In this document: piece after piece, positions 9,482 through 15,929 of the stretch
How the letters are laid out: every line of letters begins with the position of its first letter
Numbering within the stretch: position 1 is the stretch's first letter
NCBI RefSeq assembly: GCF_014639435.1
Contig: NZ_BMFZ01000004.1
Coordinates: forward strand, 208,631 to 272,630
Direction: 5' to 3'
DNA: 64,000 bases
DNA from: Hafnia psychrotolerans
GTDB taxonomy: Bacteria > Pseudomonadota > Gammaproteobacteria > Enterobacterales > Enterobacteriaceae
Position numbers and translations under genes: made by a program
Notes under the pieces: generated by a model
The model's database searches: none
Told to the model about the DNA's origin: nothing
The model's input: the letters and a program-made list of their open reading frames with translations, nothing else

Positions 9482-10458
9482 TTGCTGACCTGACTGAGTT
9501 GTTGCGCGATGCTTTGTAGTGAATCAATCATCACGTCGAGCGCTTCAGCCCGTTGAAAATTGCGCAGGCAACGCTGACGAAATTCCTGCTCGTCTTCACC
9601 GTTCATCGCGGCAATAAAAGCCTGCGGAAGGATTAAGGCATCCTTGATGAGATCGGCAACATCAAACACCAGTCCACCGCGTCGCGTTTTGCCATGCATG
9701 ACAGCCAGGCCATGCGGCAGACCAATCACCCACACAGCCGTAGCCGCGAGCCCATACGCAAGATAGTTACCATGATCGAGAAAGCGATTAGCGAGATCGA
9801 CTCCGCCGCCGCGCTTGGCTCTGGTAAAGTCACCATAACTGGCTGCTGTGGCTGCAACCTTATAGAGACTTTTGGTCAGTACCGCTTCCTGCGCCATTAA
9901 CTCAGTAATGCTGCTACATTCAGGCAGACTCTGCTCAAAACGTAATAGCGTTGATTCTATTCGGGAATGATCAAGTTTAAATGTATCTTCACGTGACATG
10001 GTCGCGCTAAGCCAATGTTTCCGAATTTGTTCAATGCGAACCCTTTGAAAGGCGACAGCAGCGGCCAATCTTTTCTGTTCGTCAAACCAAAAACTGACCC
10101 AGTGTTGCAGGTATTCTGTCGGCCGGTATTCACTTTGAGAGGTCAGCCACGAGACATTAACTTCAACCTCATTCGCCGCAAATAGCGGCGTGCCGCCTCC
10201 CCCACAAAAACCGACTAACACGCCTGCACGGGCAAATTCGCGCATTGCAGCCTGAGTGACGGAGGTGCCGGTTCCGAGCATAACCACCGTGGTATTCGCA
10301 ATGGGGATATTCCAGTATAAAGACTGTTTTCCCTCTTCCGTGACATATTCCACGCGCCCGCCGCTCACTAATACGCGGCAGTATTGCAGATAATAAATAT
10401 TGGATCGTTTGGAATGCAGAATGGTTTTAAGTTCACTGGGTGTGAGTGCTTCAGGCAT
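9478..10458 (-). CDS. cas1: Cas1, type I-F integrase
   Basis: Cas1 is the integrase that inserts new spacers at the leader end of the array; in I-F it forms a complex with Cas2-3. The 326-residue product starts MPEALTPSELKTILHSKRSN and has the family length. The GCGGGGTPLF segment and the LFDVADLIKDAL-like motif (here LVFDVADLIKDALIL) near the C-terminus, with the conserved Asp residues, are typical. It is the first gene of the cas operon. A candidate promoter with direct and inverted repeats lies 39-86 bp upstream. Confidence 0.98.
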   Translation of the reverse strand: MPEALTPSELKTILHSKRSNIYYLQYCRVLVSGGRVEYVTEEGKQSLYWNIPIANTTVVMLGTGTSVTQAAMREFARAGVLVGFCGGGGTPLFAANEVEVNVSWLTSQSEYRPTEYLQHWVSFWFDEQKRLAAAVAFQRVRIEQIRKHWLSATMSREDTFKLDHSRIESTLLRFEQSLPECSSITELMAQEAVLTKSLYKVAATAASYGDFTRAKRGGGVDLANRFLDHGNYLAYGLAATAVWVIGLPHGLAVMHGKTRRGGLVFDVADLIKDALILPQAFIAAMNGEDEQEFRQRCLRNFQRAEALDVMIDSLQSIAQQLSQVSK

Positions 10459-10480
10459 TTTTAGTCGCCTTAAAATAATC

Positions 10481-10544
10481 AGAAATAGCCTATGGCAATA
10501 TACTGACTATTTCTAACACCAATAACACATTCAAACCAATAACA
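10481..10544 (-). promoter_or_regulatory. Candidate cas operon promoter with direct and inverted repeats
   Basis: Reading toward cas1, a TATATT -10 box (10497-10502) is placed 17 bp from a TTATTG -35-like box (10520-10525). The 9-mer TGTTATTGG occurs twice, at 10519-10527 (covering the -35) and 10536-10544, 17 bp apart on the same face of the helix. The inverted repeat AGAAATAG/CTATTTCT (10481-10488 and 10507-10514) brackets the -10 box. This looks like a regulated promoter, but no regulator can be named. Confidence 0.4.
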
Positions 10545-10625
10545 ATCCGTCTTTTGAAGAGATAATTATAAATAGAATGAAATACATGGGGGTTTTAAAT
10601 ATAAAAAACAATGCGTTATATCTGT

Positions 10626-10655
10626 TTAAATGGCGTAATTTCTCACGCCATTTAA
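10626..10655 (-). terminator. Hairpin downstream of ner-like gene
   Basis: An 11-bp perfect stem (TTAAATGGCGT / ACGCCATTTAA) with an 8-nt loop lies 25 bp after the ner-like stop codon. No T-run follows on the minus strand, so it may be a processing or pausing structure rather than a terminator. On the minus strand its stem-loop contains GCGUGAGAA, which matches the pairing core of C4 copy 1. Confidence 0.4.
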
Positions 10656-10679
10656 CCTATTCAAGGTGATGACTTACTT

Positions 10680-10946
10680 TTACAATGCCGTATCACTGGA
10701 ACGGGGTTTTCTGTCGATCATTTTACGGGTATGCAGATCATAATAGCGGCTGGGCCAAATCGTGGAAGGCGGAACACCAATCGCTTTACTGATGATTAAC
10801 TCCCCTTTTGGCCATGGCCGTGAAAGTGCATTCGCCAGTGTAGAAGAGCTCAGCCCGGCATTACGTGATGTCGCGGCTAATGTAGTGCCTTTCTTACGCA
10901 GCGCGGCAATAATATCGGCGGGGTGCCAGTCAGGTTTAACGCTCAT
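10680..10946 (-). CDS. Ner/SfsB-like HTH regulator in C4 module
   Basis: This 88-residue protein belongs to the Ner/Nlp (SfsB) family of small lambda-repressor-fold regulators. Mu Ner shuts off early phage transcription. The segment ADIIAALRKKGTTLAA is the start of the helix-turn-helix, followed by GLSSSTLANALSRPWPKGE. The start codon overlaps the stop of the 28-codon ORF (ATGA), and a strong GGAGG ribosome site lies inside that ORF, so the two are translationally coupled. It is a close paralogue of the protein at 49563-49829. Its place at the end of the C4-controlled transcript suggests it is the gene regulated by the antisense RNA and possibly an autoregulator of the module. Confidence 0.85.
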   Translation of the reverse strand: MSVKPDWHPADIIAALRKKGTTLAATSRNAGLSSSTLANALSRPWPKGELIISKAIGVPPSTIWPSRYYDLHTRKMIDRKPRSSDTAL

Positions 10947-11029
10947 AGCCCACCTCCTTTATTGATGATTAAAAGCAGCGAACAAGAAGTGAGAAAGGGC
11001 AGAAAGGTAGGATTGTGGGACGTTTTCAT
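10943..11029 (-). CDS. 28-residue ORF of C4 module, copy 2
   Basis: This unrecognised small ORF begins MKTSHNPTFLPF, has a Cys and a hydrophobic core (CSLLLIIN), and ends KGGGL. GAGGAG precedes the ATG by about 8 bases. It overlaps the ner-like gene by 4 bases. The same coding sequence recurs at the left window edge with only a synonymous change. It could be a leader peptide that carries C4 control to the ner-like gene, or a small membrane-active protein like other C4-controlled products. Its function is not known to me. Confidence 0.5.
   Translation of the reverse strand: MKTSHNPTFLPFLTSCSLLLIINKGGGL
10960..11029. repeat. Distal flank of duplicated C4 module, copy 2
   Basis: Direct repeat of 4-73 with one mismatch. 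It lies entirely in the small ORF. Confidence 0.9.
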
Positions 11030-11060
11030 TTACATCTCCTCGTAGTAATAATTACCAACA

Positions 11061-11077
11061 CCGGAGCTGCGAAACTC
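11061..11077 (-). promoter_or_regulatory. C4 target site b' (copy 2)
   Basis: The RNA GAGUUUCGCAGCUCCGG shares its CUCCGG end with copy 1, but the core is UUCGCAG instead of GUGAGAA. UUCGCAG is perfectly complementary to CUGCGAA in the antisense RNA of the same copy (11098-11112), and CCGG forms four more pairs after a 2-nt mismatch. Confidence 0.7.
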
Positions 11078-11080
11078 TTT

Positions 11081-11160
11081 GGTGATGGCTCAGACAAGGT
11101 TCGCAGTACCGGCCTACGAGGACACCGGCCAACCCTAAGGTTGCCCAGCCTGAGCCACCA
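11081..11160 (-). ncRNA. C4-type antisense RNA, copy 2
   Basis: This 80-nt minus-strand segment has the C4 fold: an outer stem GGCTCAG/CTGAGCC extended by GGT/ACC, an inner hairpin CAACC-TTAG-GGTTG, and a pairing segment CCGGUACUGCGAACC (11098-11112). Targets a' and b' flank it. Relative to copy 1 the frame is the same but the pairing core differs at 5 of 7 positions, and all are compensated in its own targets. In the frame that is open in copy 1, this copy has a TAG stop after eight codons, which supports an RNA rather than protein role. The downstream genes are the 28-codon ORF and the ner-like gene. Confidence 0.85.
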
Positions 11161-11247
11161 TTGACTGAACAGTTTAAACTGAACGGGTAATAGGTGTGCA
11201 AAGACATTAACACTTGATGCAAACATCATGTGTATCCTCATAAGTTT

Positions 11248-11263
11248 CCGGGCTGCGAAACCC
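11248..11263 (-). promoter_or_regulatory. C4 target site a' (copy 2)
   Basis: The RNA GGGUUUCGCAGCCCGG carries the UUCGCAG core complementary to C4 copy 2, followed by CCGG that can pair after a bulge. It sits in the same place as the copy 1 site, next to the TSS-proximal hairpin. Confidence 0.7.
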
Positions 11264-11466
11264 GACTGCGAATTATGTCGCAGCGAGGTGACTATAGCGT
11301 AAATCGCTAAGCTAAATAAAGCGGGTATATTTGAAATTGCTGTGAGGATTCCAGATAAATCTTTTGATTTGCAACGTGTTGCAGAACTGCCTGTACGGCA
11401 GTGAACGCGGGTTTCCGGCCTGGCGGCTAGGGTCTGATTTTCTAAGCTGCCTGTACGGCAGTGAAC
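11261..11466. repeat. Inner flank of duplicated module and array end, copy 2
   Basis: Direct repeat of 319-524 with one mismatch. It contains the second copy of the predicted C4 promoter (-10 at 11291-11296, palindrome at 11295-11309), the degenerate terminal repeat, the shared last spacer and the next repeat. Confidence 0.95.
11291..11319 (-). promoter_or_regulatory. Predicted C4 promoter and operator-like palindrome (copy 2)
   Basis: Identical to 349-377: TATAGT -10, weak TTATTT -35 and the TAGCG-ATTTA-CGCTA palindrome over the -10. No terminator was seen between the CRISPR array and this promoter, so array transcripts may also run into the C4 RNA. Confidence 0.45.
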
Positions 11467-13387
11467 AAAGATTTGCGGGGTGTGGTGGTCCACGTCGCTT
11501 TCTAAGCTGCCTGTACGGCAGTGAACAGCCAGACAAATAAAGCGTTGTAACGCCAGCATTTCTAAGCTGCCTGTTCGGCAGTGAACGTGCGATACTATCT
11601 TAACGGCATCGCCTTCATTTTCTAAGCTGCCTGTACGGCAGTGAACGGAAAATGGTTGTGTGGTTAAGGAATTAGCTATTTCTAAGCTGCCTGTACGGCA
11701 GTGAACTCTTACATCATATCGCGATGGTGGCGGCCTATTTTCTAAGCTGCCTGTACGGCAGTGAACGTTCATGCGGCGCGTATCATCCTGCTCTGTATTT
11801 TCTAAGCTGCCTGTACGGCAGTGAACAATGCCGCCAAAAGACAGATTGATTCTGCTTTTTTCTAAGCTGCCTGTACGGCAGTGAACCATCTGTTAGCCTC
11901 GAATCATCTATGCAGCTTTTTCTAAGCTGCCTGTACGGCAGTGAACTATCAGCCTGCCCAGTCCCGCCGCTAGCTACCTTTCTAAGCTGCCTGTACGGCA
12001 GTGAACCAGAATAATGGCAGACATTGATTATCCTAGCTTTTCTAAGCTGCCTGTACGGCAGTGAACCGCATCCCCTCAAGCTGCGGGCTGGGTCTCCCTT
12101 TCTAAGCTGCCTGTACGGCAGTGAACATTACACTCGTCTGGAATCGCGAGGACATGGTTTTCTAAGCTGCCTGTACGGCAGTGAACGGTGAGCCAAAGGA
12201 AGTGAAGGTCGGCGATAATTTCTAAGCTGCCTGTACGGCAGTGAACTGAACAGTCGCCGGTGTTCGATGCCGCTGACCTTTCTAAGCTGCCTGTACGGCA
12301 GTGAACGTGCGGCCAGTGTTGAGGGCGATTTCTTTGTCTTTCTAAGCTGCCTGTACGGCAGTGAACACGTTATGACGCAGGCGCGCACGTACGGTATTTT
12401 TCTAAGCTGCCTGTACGGCAGTGAACCTGATCCGTAGAGCCATGCAGTCAAGCAGCACTTTCTAAGCTGCCTGTACGGCAGTGAACAAGCCAGCATACAG
12501 CGGCTGAGCTTTCGATGATTTCTAAGCTGCCTGTACGGCAGTGAACCTTAGTGAATGAACGCCACTGTTCCGCTGTATTTTCTAAGCTGCCTGTACGGCA
12601 GTGAACTTGGCTCATCCCTTCCTCCCAGCGCGCAGATTTTTCTAAGCTGCCTGTACGGCAGTGAACGGTATTCTCATCACGATGTGCTTTGTCGCGCATT
12701 TCTAAGCTGCCTGTACGGCAGTGAACTCTTCATGATCCGCAGCACTGGATGATTCGATTTTCTAAGCTGCCTGTACGGCAGTGAACGTCCGGCGATGCGC
12801 GGGTGTCCGGCAATGCGTTTTCTAAGCTGCCTGTACGGCAGTGAACACCTTCTGCAAACTGTTAGCTGTGAATTTCTTTTTCTAAGCTGCCTGTACGGCA
12901 GTGAACAGCACTTGAGCCTCGCCCTGCATTGTCACAAGTTTCTAAGCTGCCTGTACGGCAGTGAACAGGAGAGGACATTTAAGCAGAAATCTTCCTGCTT
13001 TCTAAGCTGCCTGTACGGCAGTGAACGCTGCGCGGAGATGCAACGAAGAACTTCACCATTTCTAAGCTGCCTGTACGGCAGTGAACATTCTCAGAGCCTA
13101 TAGGTCCAATGGTTATATTTTCTAAGCTGCCTGTACGGCAGTGAACTGATGCGCGAAACCGAGTGCCGCCCATTGCCATTTCTAAGCTGCCTGTACGGCA
13201 GTGAACGCGTCGTCGCCGCTACCCCAACAATGCAGGCCTTTCTAAGCTGCCTGTACGGCAGTGAACACACTCCGCATTATTCTAGTGCTAACTATTCTTT
13301 TCTAAGCTGCCTGTACGGCAGTGAGTGCGCCGATCTGCGCCTCCGTTTTTCCCTCGGCGTTTCTAAGCTGCCTGTACGGCAGTGAAC
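11379..13387 (-). CRISPR. Type I-F CRISPR array 2 (34 repeats, 33 spacers)
   Basis: The repeat and orientation are as in array 1, with the leader at the right. Thirty-two spacers are 32 bp; the newest (13327-13359) is 33 bp. The terminal repeat (11379-11406) and last spacer (11407-11438) equal those of array 1. The repeat at 11559-11586 has one substitution in the hairpin loop region (a to t at 11575). The repeat next to the newest spacer (13299-13326) ends GTGAGT instead of GTGAAC on the plus strand, so its first two transcribed bases are AC rather than GT. Spacers at 12247-12278 and 12307-12338 overlap targets of array 1 spacers. Confidence 0.99.
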
Positions 13388-13537
13388 GGTTGAAAAATAC
13401 ACTGATTCCCTGTGTTATTAAAGTCCTGCGATGGTTTTAGTGGATAAACCCTTTTTTCAGGCAGATATTGATCTCTATAAATATCAATGTGTTGATACCG
13501 GTGAAAAAAAGAGGGTTCGAACGGCGGAATACTGGCG
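13388..13537 (-). promoter_or_regulatory. CRISPR leader 2
   Basis: This AT-rich region at the newest-spacer end of array 2 has TTTTTCAAC immediately before the first repeat, as in leader 1. An IHF-type site, TATCAATGTGTTG, lies at 13482-13494, 94 bp from the repeat. It is nearly palindromic and also matches the consensus on the other strand. The remaining leader sequence differs from leader 1. Confidence 0.75.
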
Positions 13538-13563
13538 ACAAAAAAGCGGAGAGAGCTCCGCTT
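13538..13563 (-). terminator. Rho-independent terminator of ubiT-yhbS
   Basis: An 8-bp perfect stem AAGCGGAG/CTCCGCTT with loop AGAG is followed on the minus strand by TTTTTT. It separates the yhbS transcript from CRISPR leader 2. Confidence 0.85.
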
Positions 13564-13586
13564 AGGTTTTATGGGTGAAGCTCACA

Positions 13587-14090
13587 TCAGAACCGATGAA
13601 ACGCAGCCGGAAAAGTGACTTCGCCGTGGGCATCAGTCAGGGCATCGTCGGTCAGTGTGTAGAGCTGGAAGGCGGCTTCGGTGCCCGGCCAGCGGCAGTG
13701 AAGATCGTGGGCGGCGGCAGGTTTGAAGCCGAAACGGCCGAAGTAGGCAGGGTCGCCGAGCACAACCACAGCGGCGTAGCCGAATTCATTGAGGGAATCC
13801 AGCCCTTCGTAGATAAGCTTCTCGCCCAGCCCCTGACGGCGCAGGGATTCGTCGACGGCCAACGGTGCCAGCCCGACCCAGTTGCGGTCTTCGCCTTTGA
13901 TGTCTACCGGGCAAAATGCGACGTAACCGACAACACTTCCTTCATCGTCCGTCGCCACGACGCCAAGCGTCAGCAACCCGTCTTCACGCAGCTCTTTGAC
14001 CAGATCGGCTTCATCGCCACTCGGAAACGCATTGCGCAATAAGCGGTCGATGCCCGCTGCATCAATGGGGATTTCAGTACGAATTAACAT
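13587..14090 (-). CDS. yhbS: GNAT-family N-acetyltransferase YhbS
   Basis: The 167-residue product matches E. coli YhbS in length and along its sequence (MLIRTEIPIDAAGID, LREDGLLTLGVVATDDEG, NEFGYAAVVVLGDP). It has the acetyl-CoA binding segment LAVDESLRRQGLGEKL typical of GNAT enzymes. It overlaps the end of ubiT by 7 bases, as in E. coli. The substrate is not certain. Confidence 0.93.
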   Translation of the reverse strand: MLIRTEIPIDAAGIDRLLRNAFPSGDEADLVKELREDGLLTLGVVATDDEGSVVGYVAFCPVDIKGEDRNWVGLAPLAVDESLRRQGLGEKLIYEGLDSLNEFGYAAVVVLGDPAYFGRFGFKPAAAHDLHCRWPGTEAAFQLYTLTDDALTDAHGEVTFPAAFHRF

Positions 14091-14605
14091 GTCTGCACTA
14101 CCGGAGCCACAGGCTCGCGGTCCTCCTGTAAACCGGCTTCGATAAAATCTGCCAGACGCATCAGACCACTTTTCAGCAGAACCGGCATGCTGTCCAGATC
14201 AATGGCGTCCATAAGATTTTTTACGTTCAGGCCAAGTTCCGTGTCGCCTTCAATACGCAGGCGACGCTGGAAGAATAACGTGTCAGGATCTTGTTTGCGG
14301 GCGGCGATCAGCACCAGGTCATTGGCGTTACCGCTGAAGCTGACGTCTGCTTCGCCGTGCTCACGAATTTGCAGCTTGCCCTCTTCGACGCTCATCAGCC
14401 AGCTTAGGTTGAGATCACTGACCTCAATTTTTAACCAGCGATCTTCGAGAAAATCGAGTTCACCTTCAGCCAGCGCCTGACGGAACTGCCAGCTCAGCAC
14501 TTGCTGCAAAACCTGACGCTGTAGTGCAAAAGGCGTGAATTTTAATGGCACACTCAGTAGGGATGGCCCCTGACGCACCATACGTGCTCGTAGTTTTTGC
14601 AACAC
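14084..14605 (-). CDS. ubiT: UbiT, SCP2-domain factor for anaerobic ubiquinone synthesis
   Basis: UbiT (YhbT) carries an SCP2 lipid-binding domain and works with UbiU and UbiV in O2-independent ubiquinone biosynthesis. A GTG at 14605, eight bases after AGGAG, gives a 173-residue protein that aligns with the start of the 174-residue E. coli protein (LQKLRARMVRQGPSLLSVP). Longer in-frame starts up to 14731 lack family support. Conserved segments include LTPFALQRQV-like (here FTPFALQRQV), QVLSWQFRQAL and RKQDPDTLFFQRRL. It is divergent from ubiU. Confidence 0.93.
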   Translation of the reverse strand: MLQKLRARMVRQGPSLLSVPLKFTPFALQRQVLQQVLSWQFRQALAEGELDFLEDRWLKIEVSDLNLSWLMSVEEGKLQIREHGEADVSFSGNANDLVLIAARKQDPDTLFFQRRLRIEGDTELGLNVKNLMDAIDLDSMPVLLKSGLMRLADFIEAGLQEDREPVAPVVQTC

Positions 14606-14919
14606 TGGCACTACTCCTTTCGGTAACTTTTCGAAAACTGATTCGGTCAAGATATGCGCCCTATTTTGCCACATCACCCGTTTAGTGCAGCGGCCTGCAT
14701 CAATAAATACTGCAACAGAAAGAATGCACACACAACCTCCCGCTAAGGCATCCCTCGGTCAACTCGGCATAAACTGCCTCAAATCAAAATATTGGATTGA
14801 TAGCTTCACTAAAATAGTCGGCCAGTAAAAGGTTCCCTGATGAATGATTTACGTCAGCGGATCCTCCCCTTTTCATTCTTGCCGGCGCGGTTATTACCGG
14901 TTAAAGCCAGGAACAGACG
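14606..14919. other. Divergent intergenic region ubiT/ubiU
   Basis: About 310 bp should hold promoters for ubiT (minus) and ubiU (plus). ubiTUV are oxygen-regulated in E. coli, but I saw no convincing TTGAT-N4-ATCAA FNR box. Part of the region is open as an upstream extension of ubiT, which I do not regard as coding. Confidence 0.4.
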
Positions 14920-15915
14920 ATGGAGTTACTTTGCCCGGCGGGCAATTTGCCTGCGTTAAAAGCGGCGATTGATAATGGAGCCGATGCGGTTTATATCGGC
15001 TTAAAAGATGATACCAATGCCCGCCACTTTGCCGGTCTGAACTTTACTGAGAAGAAATTGCAGGAGGCGGCAAATTATGTCCACCGCCACCGCCGTAAGC
15101 TGCATATTGCCATCAATACGTTTGCTCATCCGGATGGTTATCAACGCTGGGAGCGCGCCGTAGACATGGCGGCGCAGCTCGGTGCTGATGCACTGATCCT
15201 CGCTGATATTGCCATGCTTGAGTACGCCGCGACCCGCTATCCGCACGTCGAACGCCATGTCTCGGTGCAGGCGTCGGCGACCAATGACGAAGCTATTCGT
15301 TTTTATCAGCGCAATTTTGACGTCGCCCGCGTGGTGCTGCCGCGCGTGCTGTCAATGCATCAAGTTCGTCAACTGTCGCGCAGCAGCGTGGTGCCACTGG
15401 AAGTGTTTGCGTTCGGCAGCCTGTGCATTATGGCCGAAGGACGCTGCTACCTGTCTTCTTATCTGACGGGTGAGTCCCCTAATACGGTCGGTGCCTGTTC
15501 TCCGGCGCGATTTGTGCGCTGGCAGCAAACACCGCAAGGGATGGAGTCGCGTCTGAATGACGTGCTGATTGACCGCTATGACGAAGGCGAGAATGCCGGG
15601 TATCCGACATTGTGCAAAGGCCGCTATCTGGTCGATGGTGCCAAATATCACGCGCTGGAAGAACCTACCAGCCTGAATACGCTGGAGCTGCTACCGGAAT
15701 TATTCGCTGCCAATATTGCCTCGGTGAAAATCGAAGGCCGTCAGCGCAGCCCGGCTTATGTCAGCCAGGTAACGCGCGTCTGGCGAGCTGCTATTGACCG
15801 TTTTATGGCCGATCCGCAGGGTTTCACCACGGATGCAGAGTGGATGAAACAGTTGGGTTCTATGTCGGAAGGTACGCAAACCACACTTGGCGCGTATCAT
15901 CGTAAATGGCAGTGA
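14920..15915 (+). CDS. ubiU: UbiU, U32 peptidase-like 4Fe-4S protein for anaerobic ubiquinone synthesis
   Basis: UbiU forms a complex with UbiV that is needed for O2-independent ring hydroxylation in ubiquinone biosynthesis. The 331-residue product is the family length and begins MELLCPAGNLPALKAAIDNG. The four cluster cysteines appear in FGSLCIMAEGRC, NTVGAC and GYPTLCKG with E. coli spacing (C, +7, +24). Start and length match E. coli YhbU. The stop codon lies just before the ubiV start. Confidence 0.96.
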   Translation: MELLCPAGNLPALKAAIDNGADAVYIGLKDDTNARHFAGLNFTEKKLQEAANYVHRHRRKLHIAINTFAHPDGYQRWERAVDMAAQLGADALILADIAMLEYAATRYPHVERHVSVQASATNDEAIRFYQRNFDVARVVLPRVLSMHQVRQLSRSSVVPLEVFAFGSLCIMAEGRCYLSSYLTGESPNTVGACSPARFVRWQQTPQGMESRLNDVLIDRYDEGENAGYPTLCKGRYLVDGAKYHALEEPTSLNTLELLPELFAANIASVKIEGRQRSPAYVSQVTRVWRAAIDRFMADPQGFTTDAEWMKQLGSMSEGTQTTLGAYHRKWQ

Positions 15916-15929
15916 TCGCAGGAAAAATG

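Noticed and set aside
14158-14165. Eight-base match of the shared oldest spacer's seed (ATCAGACC) inside ubiT
   Set aside because: The two bases before it are GC, not CC, and the match stops after the seed, so it is not a credible self-target.
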